DNA of 21,011 nucleotides, from positions 1-21,011 of the forward strand of contig UQML01000033.1 of assembly GCA_900542265.1 (NCBI GenBank), read 5' to 3'. The stretch's first letter is position 1, and every line of letters starts with the position of its first letter. The notes below the pieces were generated by a model that had not been told where the DNA came from, ran no database searches, and saw nothing but the letters and a program-made list of their open reading frames with translations. Below are positions 1-7,052 of this stretch, one piece after another. Made by a program: the position numbers and the translations under genes. Source of the stretch: an uncultured Eggerthella sp. GTDB lineage: Bacteria > Actinomycetota > Coriobacteriia > Coriobacteriales > Eggerthellaceae.

Positions 1-48
1 CGAGATTGCCTCTTGTCTCGTGGGCTCGGAGATGTGTATAAGAGACAG
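1..48. other. Untrimmed Nextera i7-side adapter with index N711 (artefact)
   Basis: Bases 1-6 are the end of the Illumina P7 oligo (CGAGAT). Bases 7-14 (TGCCTCTT) match Nextera index N711. Bases 15-48 are the Nextera read-2 adapter and end in the transposase mosaic end (GTGTATAAGAGACAG). This is library sequence, not genome: biological DNA begins at base 49. It removes the 5' part of the first gene. Confidence 0.98.
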
Positions 49-50
49 CC

Positions 51-2369
51 TATACCATTACGGGTTTTTATAATACCTATAATGGTGCGCTTATAACAGG
101 ATGGGGCGTTCAGACAGGTGTGGTTGGAAAAAGCGTTCTTGCGCTGCATAAGCCTTGCACGGAGTTATACCTTGCAATTCCTCATATCGAGACATTAACT
201 GAGCTATCAGATGAGGTTCACGAACTTTATCCGCAGCCTGAAATAGCACCCAACTATCATACGGCACTTTTGCGTTATAGCTTAGTCGATGCAGGCGGTG
301 CTATATGGGATATGTTTGAGGGGATTGTTATTCTTCTGGCAGTTATTATTGCTGTTGCCTGTGTCTCTCTCATCTACAATGCATTTGCTATTTCAGTTGC
401 TGAGCGTTCGCGTCAGTTTGGGCTTCTTGCTTCAATTGGTGCCTCAAAGCGTCAGTTGCGGCTATCTATCTGGCTTGAGGGACTGATTATTGCCGCAATT
501 GGTATTCCGCTTGGTATTGCAATTGGTCTTGCGGGTTGCGCTATTACCTTTGCCTATATTGGCCCTATGATTGAGCAGGCTCTTGTAGGGGGAGATTTTT
601 CCCGGTGTTCTTTTGAATTATCTGTTGACGGTTTCTTTTTGCTTGTGGTGACACTTCTTAGTTTACTGGTGGTGTTTATCAGTGTTTGGATCCCTGCTTT
701 GCGTGCAAGTCGGGTAACTGCCATTGAGGCATTGCGTAATGTAGAGAGTGTTCGTATTGCGTCTCATGCTTATAAGAAACTGCAACGTGAGAGTGCTGGC
801 GAATCGGTATGGAAGCAATCTGGTATCGCAGGGCGCGTGTTTGGTATTGGGGGAAGGATAGGCTCAATCAATCATCAACGATCGGCAGCAAAAGGTCGTG
901 CCGCATCATTTTCTTTGGCGCTTGCTGTAGTGCTTCTCATGACAGCAGGTGCTGTTAATAGCTATTTTGAATCTATTATTAATACAGCTGATCAAACTTA
1001 CGACTACGATATCTCAATTAGTTACGGTTTTTCGAGTATTTATGAGCAAGAAACCACGCAGCAGGTATATCAAAACCTTGATGTATTTGCACAAAAGGTG
1101 CTTACTTCGGTTGCGGATGTTGAGGGTACTACGCAAGATGGTTGGATGTATTACACCGATGTTGATCTCAAGATTCCTGAAGCTATGGTGGGGGAGACTT
1201 CGCTTGAGAGAAATGACAATTATTTCGAACCCTTTGGGTATGTGCTTGCCGATGGGATGTATGGTGCGCAAGGAACAGTAACATACCTGCCTCGTGATGC
1301 CTTTGATGAGTTCTGTCGTCAAAACAATATTGACCCATCGCTTGTATCTTCTAACAAAGGAGGCATGCAAGCCGTTATGGTGGCAAATCAGCGACTTGTA
1401 ACAGCGAATGCTTATGTAATGGCGCAAACCATTACCCAGCCAGGTACCATTGATATAGTGACGGGTGCTACGTTAAACGGCCAAGAAGCAGAAGGCCTTG
1501 TGCTTAAACAAAATGAACAAGATGAAACACAAAGTTCTTTTTCGGGTGCTTATGAGCATCTTGAAAAGGGTGTGTTTGCTCCTTATGTTTCTGCAAAAGA
1601 CGACACGATTGTTGATGCTGATTTAAGCCATGACAAGATAGCGCTTACTACTCAGCCTGTTGAAATTGTAGCGCTTGCGCATACGGTTACTTCTCCGATG
1701 TCGCTCGCTTCACCTTATAATATTGTTGTGCCTTTTGAGGAAGACACTCTTGTGCCGTGTTCGGTGGCATCATCTGACTATATGAACTTTGTTGCAGGTT
1801 ATAATGCGACTGACCACGTAAGTGCTGCTGCAGAGATTGATACGTGCATCAATGCACTACAAAAAACATTAACCGAACAGCAGGACCCTCTTTTCGCTGA
1901 TCTTACGTTCTACTCCATTAATGACTGTAAAGAACAACAAGAAAGCATTAAAGCATTGGTGCTGGTTGTCAATGTCTTCTGTCTGCTCTTTACGGTAATT
2001 TTATTGCTGATTGCACTTGCCAATGTCTTTAACACGATTACTAATGGCTTGATTTTGCGTCGTCGTGAATTTGCGGTTATGAAGTCGATTGGTATGTCGG
2101 ATAAGCAGTTCAATCGTATGATTGTGAGCGAATGTATTGGGTATGGCCTGCGTGGGTTTATTCCAGGCATTATAGTGGCGGCAGGAATTTGTTGGCTCTT
2201 CTCTGTTGTCGTAACGCAGGCGATGAGGGGAATAGGGTATCTGTTCCCGTGGACGTATCTGTGGCTTGCGCTTGTACTTGTGGCGCTTGCATTAGCTATG
2301 AGTGTGTTCTTTGGATTGCGTAAAGCTAAAAGCGGCAATGTAGTAGAAGCGCTCCGTGATAACGAGTAA
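51..2369 (+). CDS. FtsX-family ABC transporter permease, 5' end missing
   Basis: The frame is open from the adapter junction at base 51 to TAA at 2367-2369, about 772 codons, with no start visible, so this is the 3' part of a longer gene. The GTG at 120 is only an internal codon. The protein has two FtsX/MacB-like modules. The first (about bases 310-740) has three membrane segments and ends in the typical IPALRASRVTAIEALR. A transmembrane helix near base 910 then begins the second half, with an extracytoplasmic region of about 340 residues (about 960-1930). The second FtsX module spans 1950-2369, includes RRREFAVMKSIGMS and ends KSGNVVEALRDNE. Such permeases work in the cytoplasmic membrane with a separate ATPase, on lipids, peptides or antimicrobials. 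The ATPase would be expected just upstream, outside the contig. The substrate cannot be told. Confidence 0.9.
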   Translation, partial: YTITGFYNTYNGALITGWGVQTGVVGKSVLALHKPCTELYLAIPHIETLTELSDEVHELYPQPEIAPNYHTALLRYSLVDAGGAIWDMFEGIVILLAVIIAVACVSLIYNAFAISVAERSRQFGLLASIGASKRQLRLSIWLEGLIIAAIGIPLGIAIGLAGCAITFAYIGPMIEQALVGGDFSRCSFELSVDGFFLLVVTLLSLLVVFISVWIPALRASRVTAIEALRNVESVRIASHAYKKLQRESAGESVWKQSGIAGRVFGIGGRIGSINHQRSAAKGRAASFSLALAVVLLMTAGAVNSYFESIINTADQTYDYDISISYGFSSIYEQETTQQVYQNLDVFAQKVLTSVADVEGTTQDGWMYYTDVDLKIPEAMVGETSLERNDNYFEPFGYVLADGMYGAQGTVTYLPRDAFDEFCRQNNIDPSLVSSNKGGMQAVMVANQRLVTANAYVMAQTITQPGTIDIVTGATLNGQEAEGLVLKQNEQDETQSSFSGAYEHLEKGVFAPYVSAKDDTIVDADLSHDKIALTTQPVEIVALAHTVTSPMSLASPYNIVVPFEEDTLVPCSVASSDYMNFVAGYNATDHVSAAAEIDTCINALQKTLTEQQDPLFADLTFYSINDCKEQQESIKALVLVVNVFCLLFTVILLLIALANVFNTITNGLILRRREFAVMKSIGMSDKQFNRMIVSECIGYGLRGFIPGIIVAAGICWLFSVVVTQAMRGIGYLFPWTYLWLALVLVALALAMSVFFGLRKAKSGNVVEALRDNE

Positions 2370-2390
2370 CTTTTGATGCACGAAAAGCGT

Positions 2391-3422
2391 TTAATGTATA
2401 GAAGAGGAAGTGTCTGTGGTAGCACCTTTAAAAGCCTGAGTCTTTTGAATAAGAACTGCACCAATTAAGAAAGGCAACCAAAAAACAATACCGCGATAAA
2501 CCATGATAATGGCAATACCTGCGGCTTGGTCGATGCCAAAAAGTGAAAAGGCTACTAAGGCAGCTGCTTCAACAACACCAACACCTTGAGGCGTAATAGA
2601 GATCATAGCAAACAGGGTAGCTACGACATAACCGCATACGCATGCTTCTGGATTGTGGACACCAAAGGCAAGCGCGGTAAGGGTAAAACAACTAAGTTCG
2701 CAGGTACTTGCCAGAATGGAAAAAGCAAACGCACGCGCGGTTTTGCGGGGATTTTTGACTAAGAGTGTGCTTGCTTGCGCAAATGAGTCAACTGTCTTTT
2801 TTGCCCACGGATCAATAGGACCTTTTTTAAATTTGGCAGCAATTTTGTCGACAAGTTTTTCGATGGGGCGCAAGACGCGCAAGACAAAATCGGGTTTAGT
2901 GCCACCGAGCACCATAACGCCAGCAAGACCACCAACCAAACAAACAGCAATAAGTCCTAAAAGAAGCCATCCTGGTTGGAGGCCTACCGTACACGATAGA
3001 ATCAAAAAGGCGATTGCCATAATGATGACAAAACCGCTATCAATAGTGAGTTGCATTAAGAGTGCAGCACTTGTTGCACGACCAGCAGGGATATTTCTGC
3101 GGGCAGCATCATCAACAACGAGAGCGGTGCCCGCAAGGTTCATAGAGGGAGCTACGGTATTGACAAAAAAAGTACCAAAGACTAACTTGATGCCTTCAGT
3201 GAATTTGAGTTTTTCGTTAACGGCTCGAAAGCAGGCAACAAAAGCTCCTCCTTGCGAGGTGTATTTACCAAGTTGCGCAATAACGGCTAAGACAAGGAAA
3301 AGAGGAGTTCCTTGCTTGATGGTTTCAAGAAGCTTTTCAAGTTGGTCACCGCGCATGAAAATAACAGCCAAAACAATGACTACAACAACGCCCGCGAGTA
3401 TTTTACGAAGATTCTTTTTCAT
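2391..3422 (-). CDS. Flippase-like integral membrane protein (LPG synthase TM / YbhN family)
   Basis: This 343-residue polytopic protein resembles the lysylphosphatidylglycerol-synthase transmembrane/YbhN (UPF0104) family, which includes the MprF flippase domain and glycolipid-associated membrane proteins. Characteristic stretches are FVNTVAPSMNLAGTALVVDDAARRN (about residues 87-111), the helix around LTIDSGFVIIMAIAFL, and the C-terminal ISITPQGVGVVEAAALVAFSLFG. No cytosolic synthase domain is attached, so an aminoacyl-lipid synthase activity is unlikely and a lipid-translocation role is inferred. Only 21 bp separate it from the convergent FtsX permease, with no clear terminator between them. 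The start ATG at 3420-3422 is preceded by a weak purine-rich AAAGAAAG and by a 9-bp hairpin in the leader. Confidence 0.8.
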   Translation of the reverse strand: MKKNLRKILAGVVVVIVLAVIFMRGDQLEKLLETIKQGTPLFLVLAVIAQLGKYTSQGGAFVACFRAVNEKLKFTEGIKLVFGTFFVNTVAPSMNLAGTALVVDDAARRNIPAGRATSAALLMQLTIDSGFVIIMAIAFLILSCTVGLQPGWLLLGLIAVCLVGGLAGVMVLGGTKPDFVLRVLRPIEKLVDKIAAKFKKGPIDPWAKKTVDSFAQASTLLVKNPRKTARAFAFSILASTCELSCFTLTALAFGVHNPEACVCGYVVATLFAMISITPQGVGVVEAAALVAFSLFGIDQAAGIAIIMVYRGIVFWLPFLIGAVLIQKTQAFKGATTDTSSSIH

Positions 3423-3434
3423 GCGCTTTCTTTA

Positions 3435-3458
3435 CTACAACGCCCCTTCGCGTTGTAG
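3435..3458 (-). promoter_or_regulatory. Leader hairpin upstream of the flippase-like gene
   Basis: A perfect inverted repeat, CTACAACGC...GCGTTGTAG, forms a 9-bp stem with a 6-nt loop. Its near edge is 12 nt upstream of the minus-strand start codon. On the transcript the loop side is purine-rich (GAAGGG). It could affect ribosome access or mRNA stability, or be an operator. The structure is seen; the role is inferred. Confidence 0.4.
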
Positions 3459-3619
3459 ATGTTGTTCTTTGTTCATCAGTGTATCTAAGGGAAACGTTAA
3501 ATGATCACTTTGTGTGCGTTGGTTACCAAGTGAGGAGAAAAGTGTTGTTTAACGTTTACTTTTATTCAAGATATCAATCTTGTCTGCATGCCTAAAAATA
3601 GGAGTAGTATTTGCTCATC

Positions 3620-3666
3620 GTTATCAAAAAAGCGCCTTACAGAAATCTGCAAGGCGCTTTGATAAC
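3620..3666 (-). terminator. Intrinsic terminator of the mIHF gene
   Basis: Read on the minus strand, AAAGCGCCTT pairs with AAGGCGCTTT through an inner CAGA/TCTG extension, and the 3' arm runs into TTTTTT. The outer GTTATC/GATAAC also pair. It lies 34 nt past the mIHF stop. The intergenic interval 3423-3700 otherwise holds the leader of the flippase-like gene and copies of TTTAACGTTT, with no gene. Confidence 0.85.
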
Positions 3667-3700
3667 GTAGCTATCTAAAAAGATTGAGGAACGTGTTTTG

Positions 3701-4018
3701 CTATTTAACGTTTTCGTCAATCCAAGCAAGGAGTGCAGCTTTTTGGTTTGAACCCAAACCACCTAAACGACGATCCTCCGGGATACCGCAGATTTCCATT
3801 GCCTTTTCAGCCTTAGCCTTACCAATGCCAGGAAGCTTGCGCAAGAAAGCACTTACGCGAACCTTGGAATATACAGTATCTTTATTGTCCATGAAGTCTT
3901 TTGGAGTAATTTTGCCTTCAGAGAGTTCTTTCATAGCTGCGGAACGACGCTCGCGCGTGATGCGTGCTTTTTCAAGTGCTGCAGCGCGCTGCTCATCAGT
4001 CATCTGTGGTAAAGCCAT
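3701..4018 (-). CDS. mihF: Integration host factor, actinobacterial type (mIHF)
   Basis: This 105-residue nucleoid-associated protein is the type found in Actinomycetota and is unrelated to the alpha/beta IHF of proteobacteria. It binds and bends DNA in nucleoid organisation. The N-terminal arm (MALPQMTDEQRAAALEKA) and basic helix (RITRERRSAAMKELSEGKIT) precede a helix-hairpin-helix-like DNA-binding region, FLRKLPGIGKAKAEKAMEICGI (about residues 65-86), and the conserved RRLGGLGSNQKAALL. The ATG at 4016-4018 is preferred over an in-frame ATG five codons upstream. An AAAGGA ribosome site lies 6 nt before it, and homologues start MALP. It is transcribed alone and has its own terminator. This is the main marker pointing to an actinobacterial host. 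Confidence 0.93.
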   Translation of the reverse strand: MALPQMTDEQRAAALEKARITRERRSAAMKELSEGKITPKDFMDNKDTVYSKVRVSAFLRKLPGIGKAKAEKAMEICGIPEDRRLGGLGSNQKAALLAWIDENVK

Positions 4019-4236
4019 GCTAAATCCTTTCATATGTTTTTGTTAGCCTTATGAGGGCGGGCTTTCAATCAATAGCGTGTGGGTTTAAAACTCACGGCGT
4101 TATATGCTACAACAATAATTCCTTCATAACGAGAAAATCTGTAAAAAGTTACCTGTTCTCCCTCGCAAGGGGATAATTCTGTACTAAATCTGTCGAAACG
4201 TATCTTATCTGACCTGCCGAGGCAAGCAACGCAGTG

Positions 4237-4265
4237 TTGCTCTGAGATATGAATTCGTGTGATAC
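4237..4265 (+). promoter_or_regulatory. Candidate sigma70-type promoter for the alkD-like gene
   Basis: TTGCTC (4237-4242) and TGATAC (4260-4265) are spaced by 17 bp, placing transcription start near 4272, about 40 nt before the gene. The -35 overlaps a 6-bp inverted repeat (AGCAAC 4225-4230, GTTGCT 4236-4241), a possible operator. The rest of the gap 4019-4309 contains no other gene that I can support, only the upstream region of mIHF. Confidence 0.35.
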
Positions 4266-4309
4266 GCTGGGCGAGTATGGTTAATAAACATGCATGAGAA
4301 GGAGACTTG

Positions 4310-5101
4310 TTGAAGGGGGGGGGAGAATCGATAGATATGGGACAAAACTTAGTTTCTGGTATTCCTGATATTTTGTCAGTGTCTATGCTCAAAGAGGTCA
4401 TTGCACAGCTTGCTGAACCGACCCTTGCGGCCTTTACTTCAAAGCTTGTGCCAACCGAATCTCCTGAGCGTATTATTGGCGTACGGATGCCTGCCTTGCG
4501 CCGTCTGGCAAAACAGCTGCTTACTCAAGAGAAGAGAACAGGCAATCGAGATCTGATTGATGCGTTTCTTGCAGAAGATCCTCATGATTTTTTGGAAGAG
4601 GATCAACTTCATATGATTCTTGTTGCTGAGCGAGCGCAAACTCTTGGTGAAGCAATTTCTTCTCTTGAAGTTTTTGCCCCACGTGCACACTTTTGGATTC
4701 TGACAGATGGATTAGTGCCGCGCATTTTTAAAAAGGAACCCCTTGCAGCTAAGCCTCATATTATGCAGTGGCTTCATGCTGATTCGCCTTGGCTTGTGCG
4801 CATAGCGCTTGTAAACCTTATCTCACTTTATACTGATGAACTGTTTGATGATGAAACTATGCGCGAGGCAGCAACAGTTGCGATCGCACAACAAGACACA
4901 TTAAGCGATGAGTACTATCTTAATATGGCGCTTGCCTGGTATTTGAGTATGTGCGTGGTAAAGCACCCAGAAGCTGGCATTACTTTTCTTTCTGAGCAAA
5001 CACTTCCGAGATGGGTTCACAATAAGACCTTACAGAAGATACGGGAATCACGCCTATGTGATGCCGAGCTTAAAGCAAAAACCCAATCGCTCAAACGATA
5101 G
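4310..5101 (+). CDS. DNA alkylation repair protein, AlkD-like
   Basis: The protein has about 254-264 residues and is built of HEAT-like helical repeats, resembling the AlkD DNA glycosylase superfamily that removes bulky or positively charged alkylated bases. Recognisable parts are the N-terminal AAFTSKLVPTESPERIIGVRMPALRRLAKQLL, the central AHFWILTDGLVPRIFK, SPWLVRIALVNLISLY and EYYLNMALAWYLSMCVVKHPE, and the C-terminal VHNKTLQKIRESRL. The start is uncertain. AGAAGGAG at 4296-4303 sits 6 nt before TTG 4310, while ATG 4337 has only GGGAG, 12-13 nt upstream. Between them lies a run of nine G (4315-4323). The substrate of this subgroup is not established; glycosylase function is inferred from the family. 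Confidence 0.85.
   Translation: MKGGGESIDMGQNLVSGIPDILSVSMLKEVIAQLAEPTLAAFTSKLVPTESPERIIGVRMPALRRLAKQLLTQEKRTGNRDLIDAFLAEDPHDFLEEDQLHMILVAERAQTLGEAISSLEVFAPRAHFWILTDGLVPRIFKKEPLAAKPHIMQWLHADSPWLVRIALVNLISLYTDELFDDETMREAATVAIAQQDTLSDEYYLNMALAWYLSMCVVKHPEAGITFLSEQTLPRWVHNKTLQKIRESRLCDAELKAKTQSLKR
4315..4323 (+). repeat. G9 homopolymer at the start of the alkD-like gene
   Basis: Nine consecutive G lie between the best Shine-Dalgarno/TTG start and the alternative ATG at 4337. If TTG 4310 is used, the tract is codons 2-5, and a one-base slip would shift the frame. If ATG 4337 is used, it only changes the leader. It could also be a read-length error. Confidence 0.7.
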
Positions 5102-5250
5102 TGCGTCTGCATTGGCACACAAAGTGCACACAAACTCCTCTAATGCCCCGCTAGTCTGTTGCATCCTTGCAATATGACAGGGCAAGGCGGACAATCGCTG
5201 TTGTATTCGATGAACTTGTCGGGATGAATATGTCAAACCGGCAAGGGAGA

Positions 5251-5340
5251 ACCCTCTGGAGAACTCTTTGATGAGTGCCGACGGTGCAAAGCAAAAGCTA
5301 TCACAGCATTTGCTGAATCTCTCAGGCAACAGGACAGGGG
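5251..5340 (+). promoter_or_regulatory. Glycine riboswitch aptamer
   Basis: The conserved glycine-aptamer elements occur in order: CTCTGGAGA (5254-5262), GCCGACGGTGCAA (5277-5289, consensus GCCGAAGGNGCAA), and CTCTCAGGCAACAGGACAG (5320-5338, consensus CUCUCAGGCAAAAGGACAG). ACTC/GAGT closes one arm. AGCAAA/TTTGCT closes the variable arm, and CCCTCTG near 5252-5258 can pair with CAGGGG at the 3' end. A second complete aptamer is not apparent upstream. It precedes an AGCS symporter gene by about 80 nt, a context in which glycine riboswitches are known. I see no intrinsic terminator between aptamer and gene, so translational control is more likely. Confidence 0.92.
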
Positions 5341-5366
5341 ATGCGCCTTAACACAAGCACGTCTTT

Positions 5367-5409
5367 TTGTTCTTATCTTTGGCGGGTTGGTAGAGCAAGA
5401 TAAGAAACA
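5367..5409 (+). promoter_or_regulatory. Putative riboswitch expression-platform hairpin next to the ribosome site
   Basis: TTGTTCTTATC (5367-5377) can pair with GATAAGAAACA (5399-5409) in ten base pairs with one bulged A. The 3' arm touches AGGAGG (5409-5414), the ribosome site of the symporter gene. A structure here could be switched by the upstream glycine aptamer to alter translation initiation. The pairing is seen; the switching is inferred. Confidence 0.4.
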
Positions 5410-5422
5410 GGAGGATGTAAGG

Positions 5423-6967
5423 GTGGAAGATATTCTACTCAATATTGTCGTAACCATTAATTCGTACTTATCGAATTACGTACTTCTAATCTTATTGATT
5501 GGTACTGGTCTGTATTTCACTATTCGTACGCGTTTTGTTCAAGTTCGTTGTTTTGGTGAAGGTTGGAAGCGCGTTTTTGGTGGTTTTAATTTCTTTGGGA
5601 AAAAGCAAAAATCGGGTATGAGCTCATTTCAGGCTCTTACTACCGCTATTGCAGCGCAGGTTGGCACCGGTAACATTGTTGGTGCCTGTGGTGCAATTCT
5701 CATTGGCGGTCCGGGTGCAATCTTTTGGATGTGGGTTATTGCCTTTTTGGGTATGGCTACCAACTATTCAGAAGCTGTTCTTGCACAAAAAACACGTGTC
5801 GTTGATGAGAACGGTGAGGTTCATGGTGGCCCAGTCTATTACATCAAGACAGCGTTCCAGGGTAAATTTGGCACGTTTCTTGCAGGGTTTTTTGCTGTAG
5901 CAATTATTTTGGCTCTCGGCTTCATGGGCTGCATGGTTCAATCTAACTCTGTTGCTTCAACATGCGAGACTGCCTTTGGTGTTCCTATGTGGATTATTGG
6001 TATTGCACTCGTTGCCATTTCTGCGTATGTCTTTATTGGCGGTGTTGGTCGTTTGGCAATCATTACCGAAAAGATTGTTCCTTTGATGGCTATTGTCTAT
6101 CTTATCGGCGGCATCATTGTTTTGATTGGCAACGGTCCTGCGGTTGGCGAGGCAATTGCTTTGATCTTCCAGTGTGCGTTTAACCCTTCAGCTGAAATTG
6201 GCGGCGTTGCTTTTGGTTTGATGGCAGCACTTTCTCAGGGTGCTAAGCGTGGCTTGTTCTCCAATGAGGCAGGTATGGGTTCAACTCCTCACGCTCATGC
6301 TCAGGCAAACGTTAAAAATCCTCACGAGCAAGGTGTTGTGGCTCTTATCGGCGTTTTTGTTGACACCTTCATCGTTGTAACCATTACTGCTCTTGTTACT
6401 ATCAGCGTTTTATATACGGGTGATGGAGCGCTTGCACAGGGTATGTATGATGGTATCGATAAGACCAATATGGCTCAAATTGCCTTTGGTTCTATCTTTG
6501 GTGAAGCGGGCGGCAATATCTTCGTTGCAGTCTGCTTGATGTTCTTTGCATTTTCAACCATTATCAGCTGGAATTTGTTTGCAAAGATCAATGTTGAGTA
6601 TCTTTTTGGTCACAAAGCTGTGCCCATCTTTACGGTTATCGCGCTGATCTTTATCTTCTGCGGCTCGCTTCTTTCAAATGATCTTGTTTGGGAGCTTGCT
6701 GATATGTTTAATCAGTTGATGGTACTGCCTAATGTTATTGGTTTGATTGCCTTAGGCGGAGCGGTAGCTGCTTGTGCTCGTACATCAGGCAAATCCTTTG
6801 CTGACAAGCGGGGAACTTTTGAGGATGGACACCAGCCTCATGTCGATGTTGAGATGCATCATGATCACCTGAAGTCGCTCAATGAGGCTGATATCTATGA
6901 AGTTCATGTTGGTCCAGGAGATCCCGAGAAAGACTTGGAAGCCGACAAACTAAAGCATCAAAAGTAA
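5423..6967 (+). CDS. Sodium:alanine/glycine symporter (AGCS family)
   Basis: This 514-residue inner-membrane protein belongs to the alanine or glycine:cation symporter family. The signature TAIAAQVGTGNIVGACGAIL (about residues 73-92) and the conserved RGLFSNEAGMGSTPHAHAQA are both present, with about ten to eleven membrane helices between them. The charged His- and Asp-rich cytosolic tail (VDVEMHHDHLKSLNEADIYEV...) follows the last helix. The GTG at 5423 is chosen because AGGAGG ends 8 nt upstream and VEDILLNIVVTINSYLSNY matches the usual family N-terminus; a TTG 36 nt upstream is less likely. The glycine riboswitch in its leader argues that glycine is a substrate or signal. It is monocistronic, ending in a strong terminator. 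Confidence 0.95.
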   Translation: MEDILLNIVVTINSYLSNYVLLILLIGTGLYFTIRTRFVQVRCFGEGWKRVFGGFNFFGKKQKSGMSSFQALTTAIAAQVGTGNIVGACGAILIGGPGAIFWMWVIAFLGMATNYSEAVLAQKTRVVDENGEVHGGPVYYIKTAFQGKFGTFLAGFFAVAIILALGFMGCMVQSNSVASTCETAFGVPMWIIGIALVAISAYVFIGGVGRLAIITEKIVPLMAIVYLIGGIIVLIGNGPAVGEAIALIFQCAFNPSAEIGGVAFGLMAALSQGAKRGLFSNEAGMGSTPHAHAQANVKNPHEQGVVALIGVFVDTFIVVTITALVTISVLYTGDGALAQGMYDGIDKTNMAQIAFGSIFGEAGGNIFVAVCLMFFAFSTIISWNLFAKINVEYLFGHKAVPIFTVIALIFIFCGSLLSNDLVWELADMFNQLMVLPNVIGLIALGGAVAACARTSGKSFADKRGTFEDGHQPHVDVEMHHDHLKSLNEADIYEVHVGPGDPEKDLEADKLKHQK

Positions 6968-7009
6968 GGTGCTGCAACATAATAAAAGTCTAGAACACAG
7001 GTCTTAGAC

Positions 7010-7051
7010 AATAGCATCCGTCTTTATTGCAAAGACGGATGCTATTTTTTT
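7010..7051 (+). terminator. Strong intrinsic terminator after the AGCS gene
   Basis: AATAGCATCCGTCTTT and AAAGACGGATGCTATT form a perfect 16-bp stem around the loop ATTGC, followed by a run of T (seven including the end of the stem). It sits between the plus-strand symporter and the end of the convergent ATPase gene. The T-run favours plus-strand use, though the stem may also slow minus-strand transcription. Confidence 0.93.
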
Positions 7052-7052
7052 G

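Noticed and set aside
1014..1427. Open frame on the minus strand inside the FtsX permease
   Set aside because: Its protein has no recognisable domain, has poor composition and is fully covered by a well-supported permease frame.
2653..3504. Long plus-strand frame opposite the flippase-like gene
   Set aside because: It is the antisense shadow of a clear membrane-protein gene. Its product is basic and rich in Ser, Thr and Ala without a family resemblance.
4069..4401. Minus-strand 110-codon frame upstream of mIHF
   Set aside because: No ribosome site or recognisable domain is present, and it covers the promoter and start of the alkD-like gene.
5155..5250. Possible second (upstream) glycine aptamer for a tandem riboswitch
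   Set aside because: The interval has GGGAGA-like and GGCAA-like fragments but lacks the ordered GCCGAAGG and CTCTCAGGCA cores, so only one aptamer can be supported.
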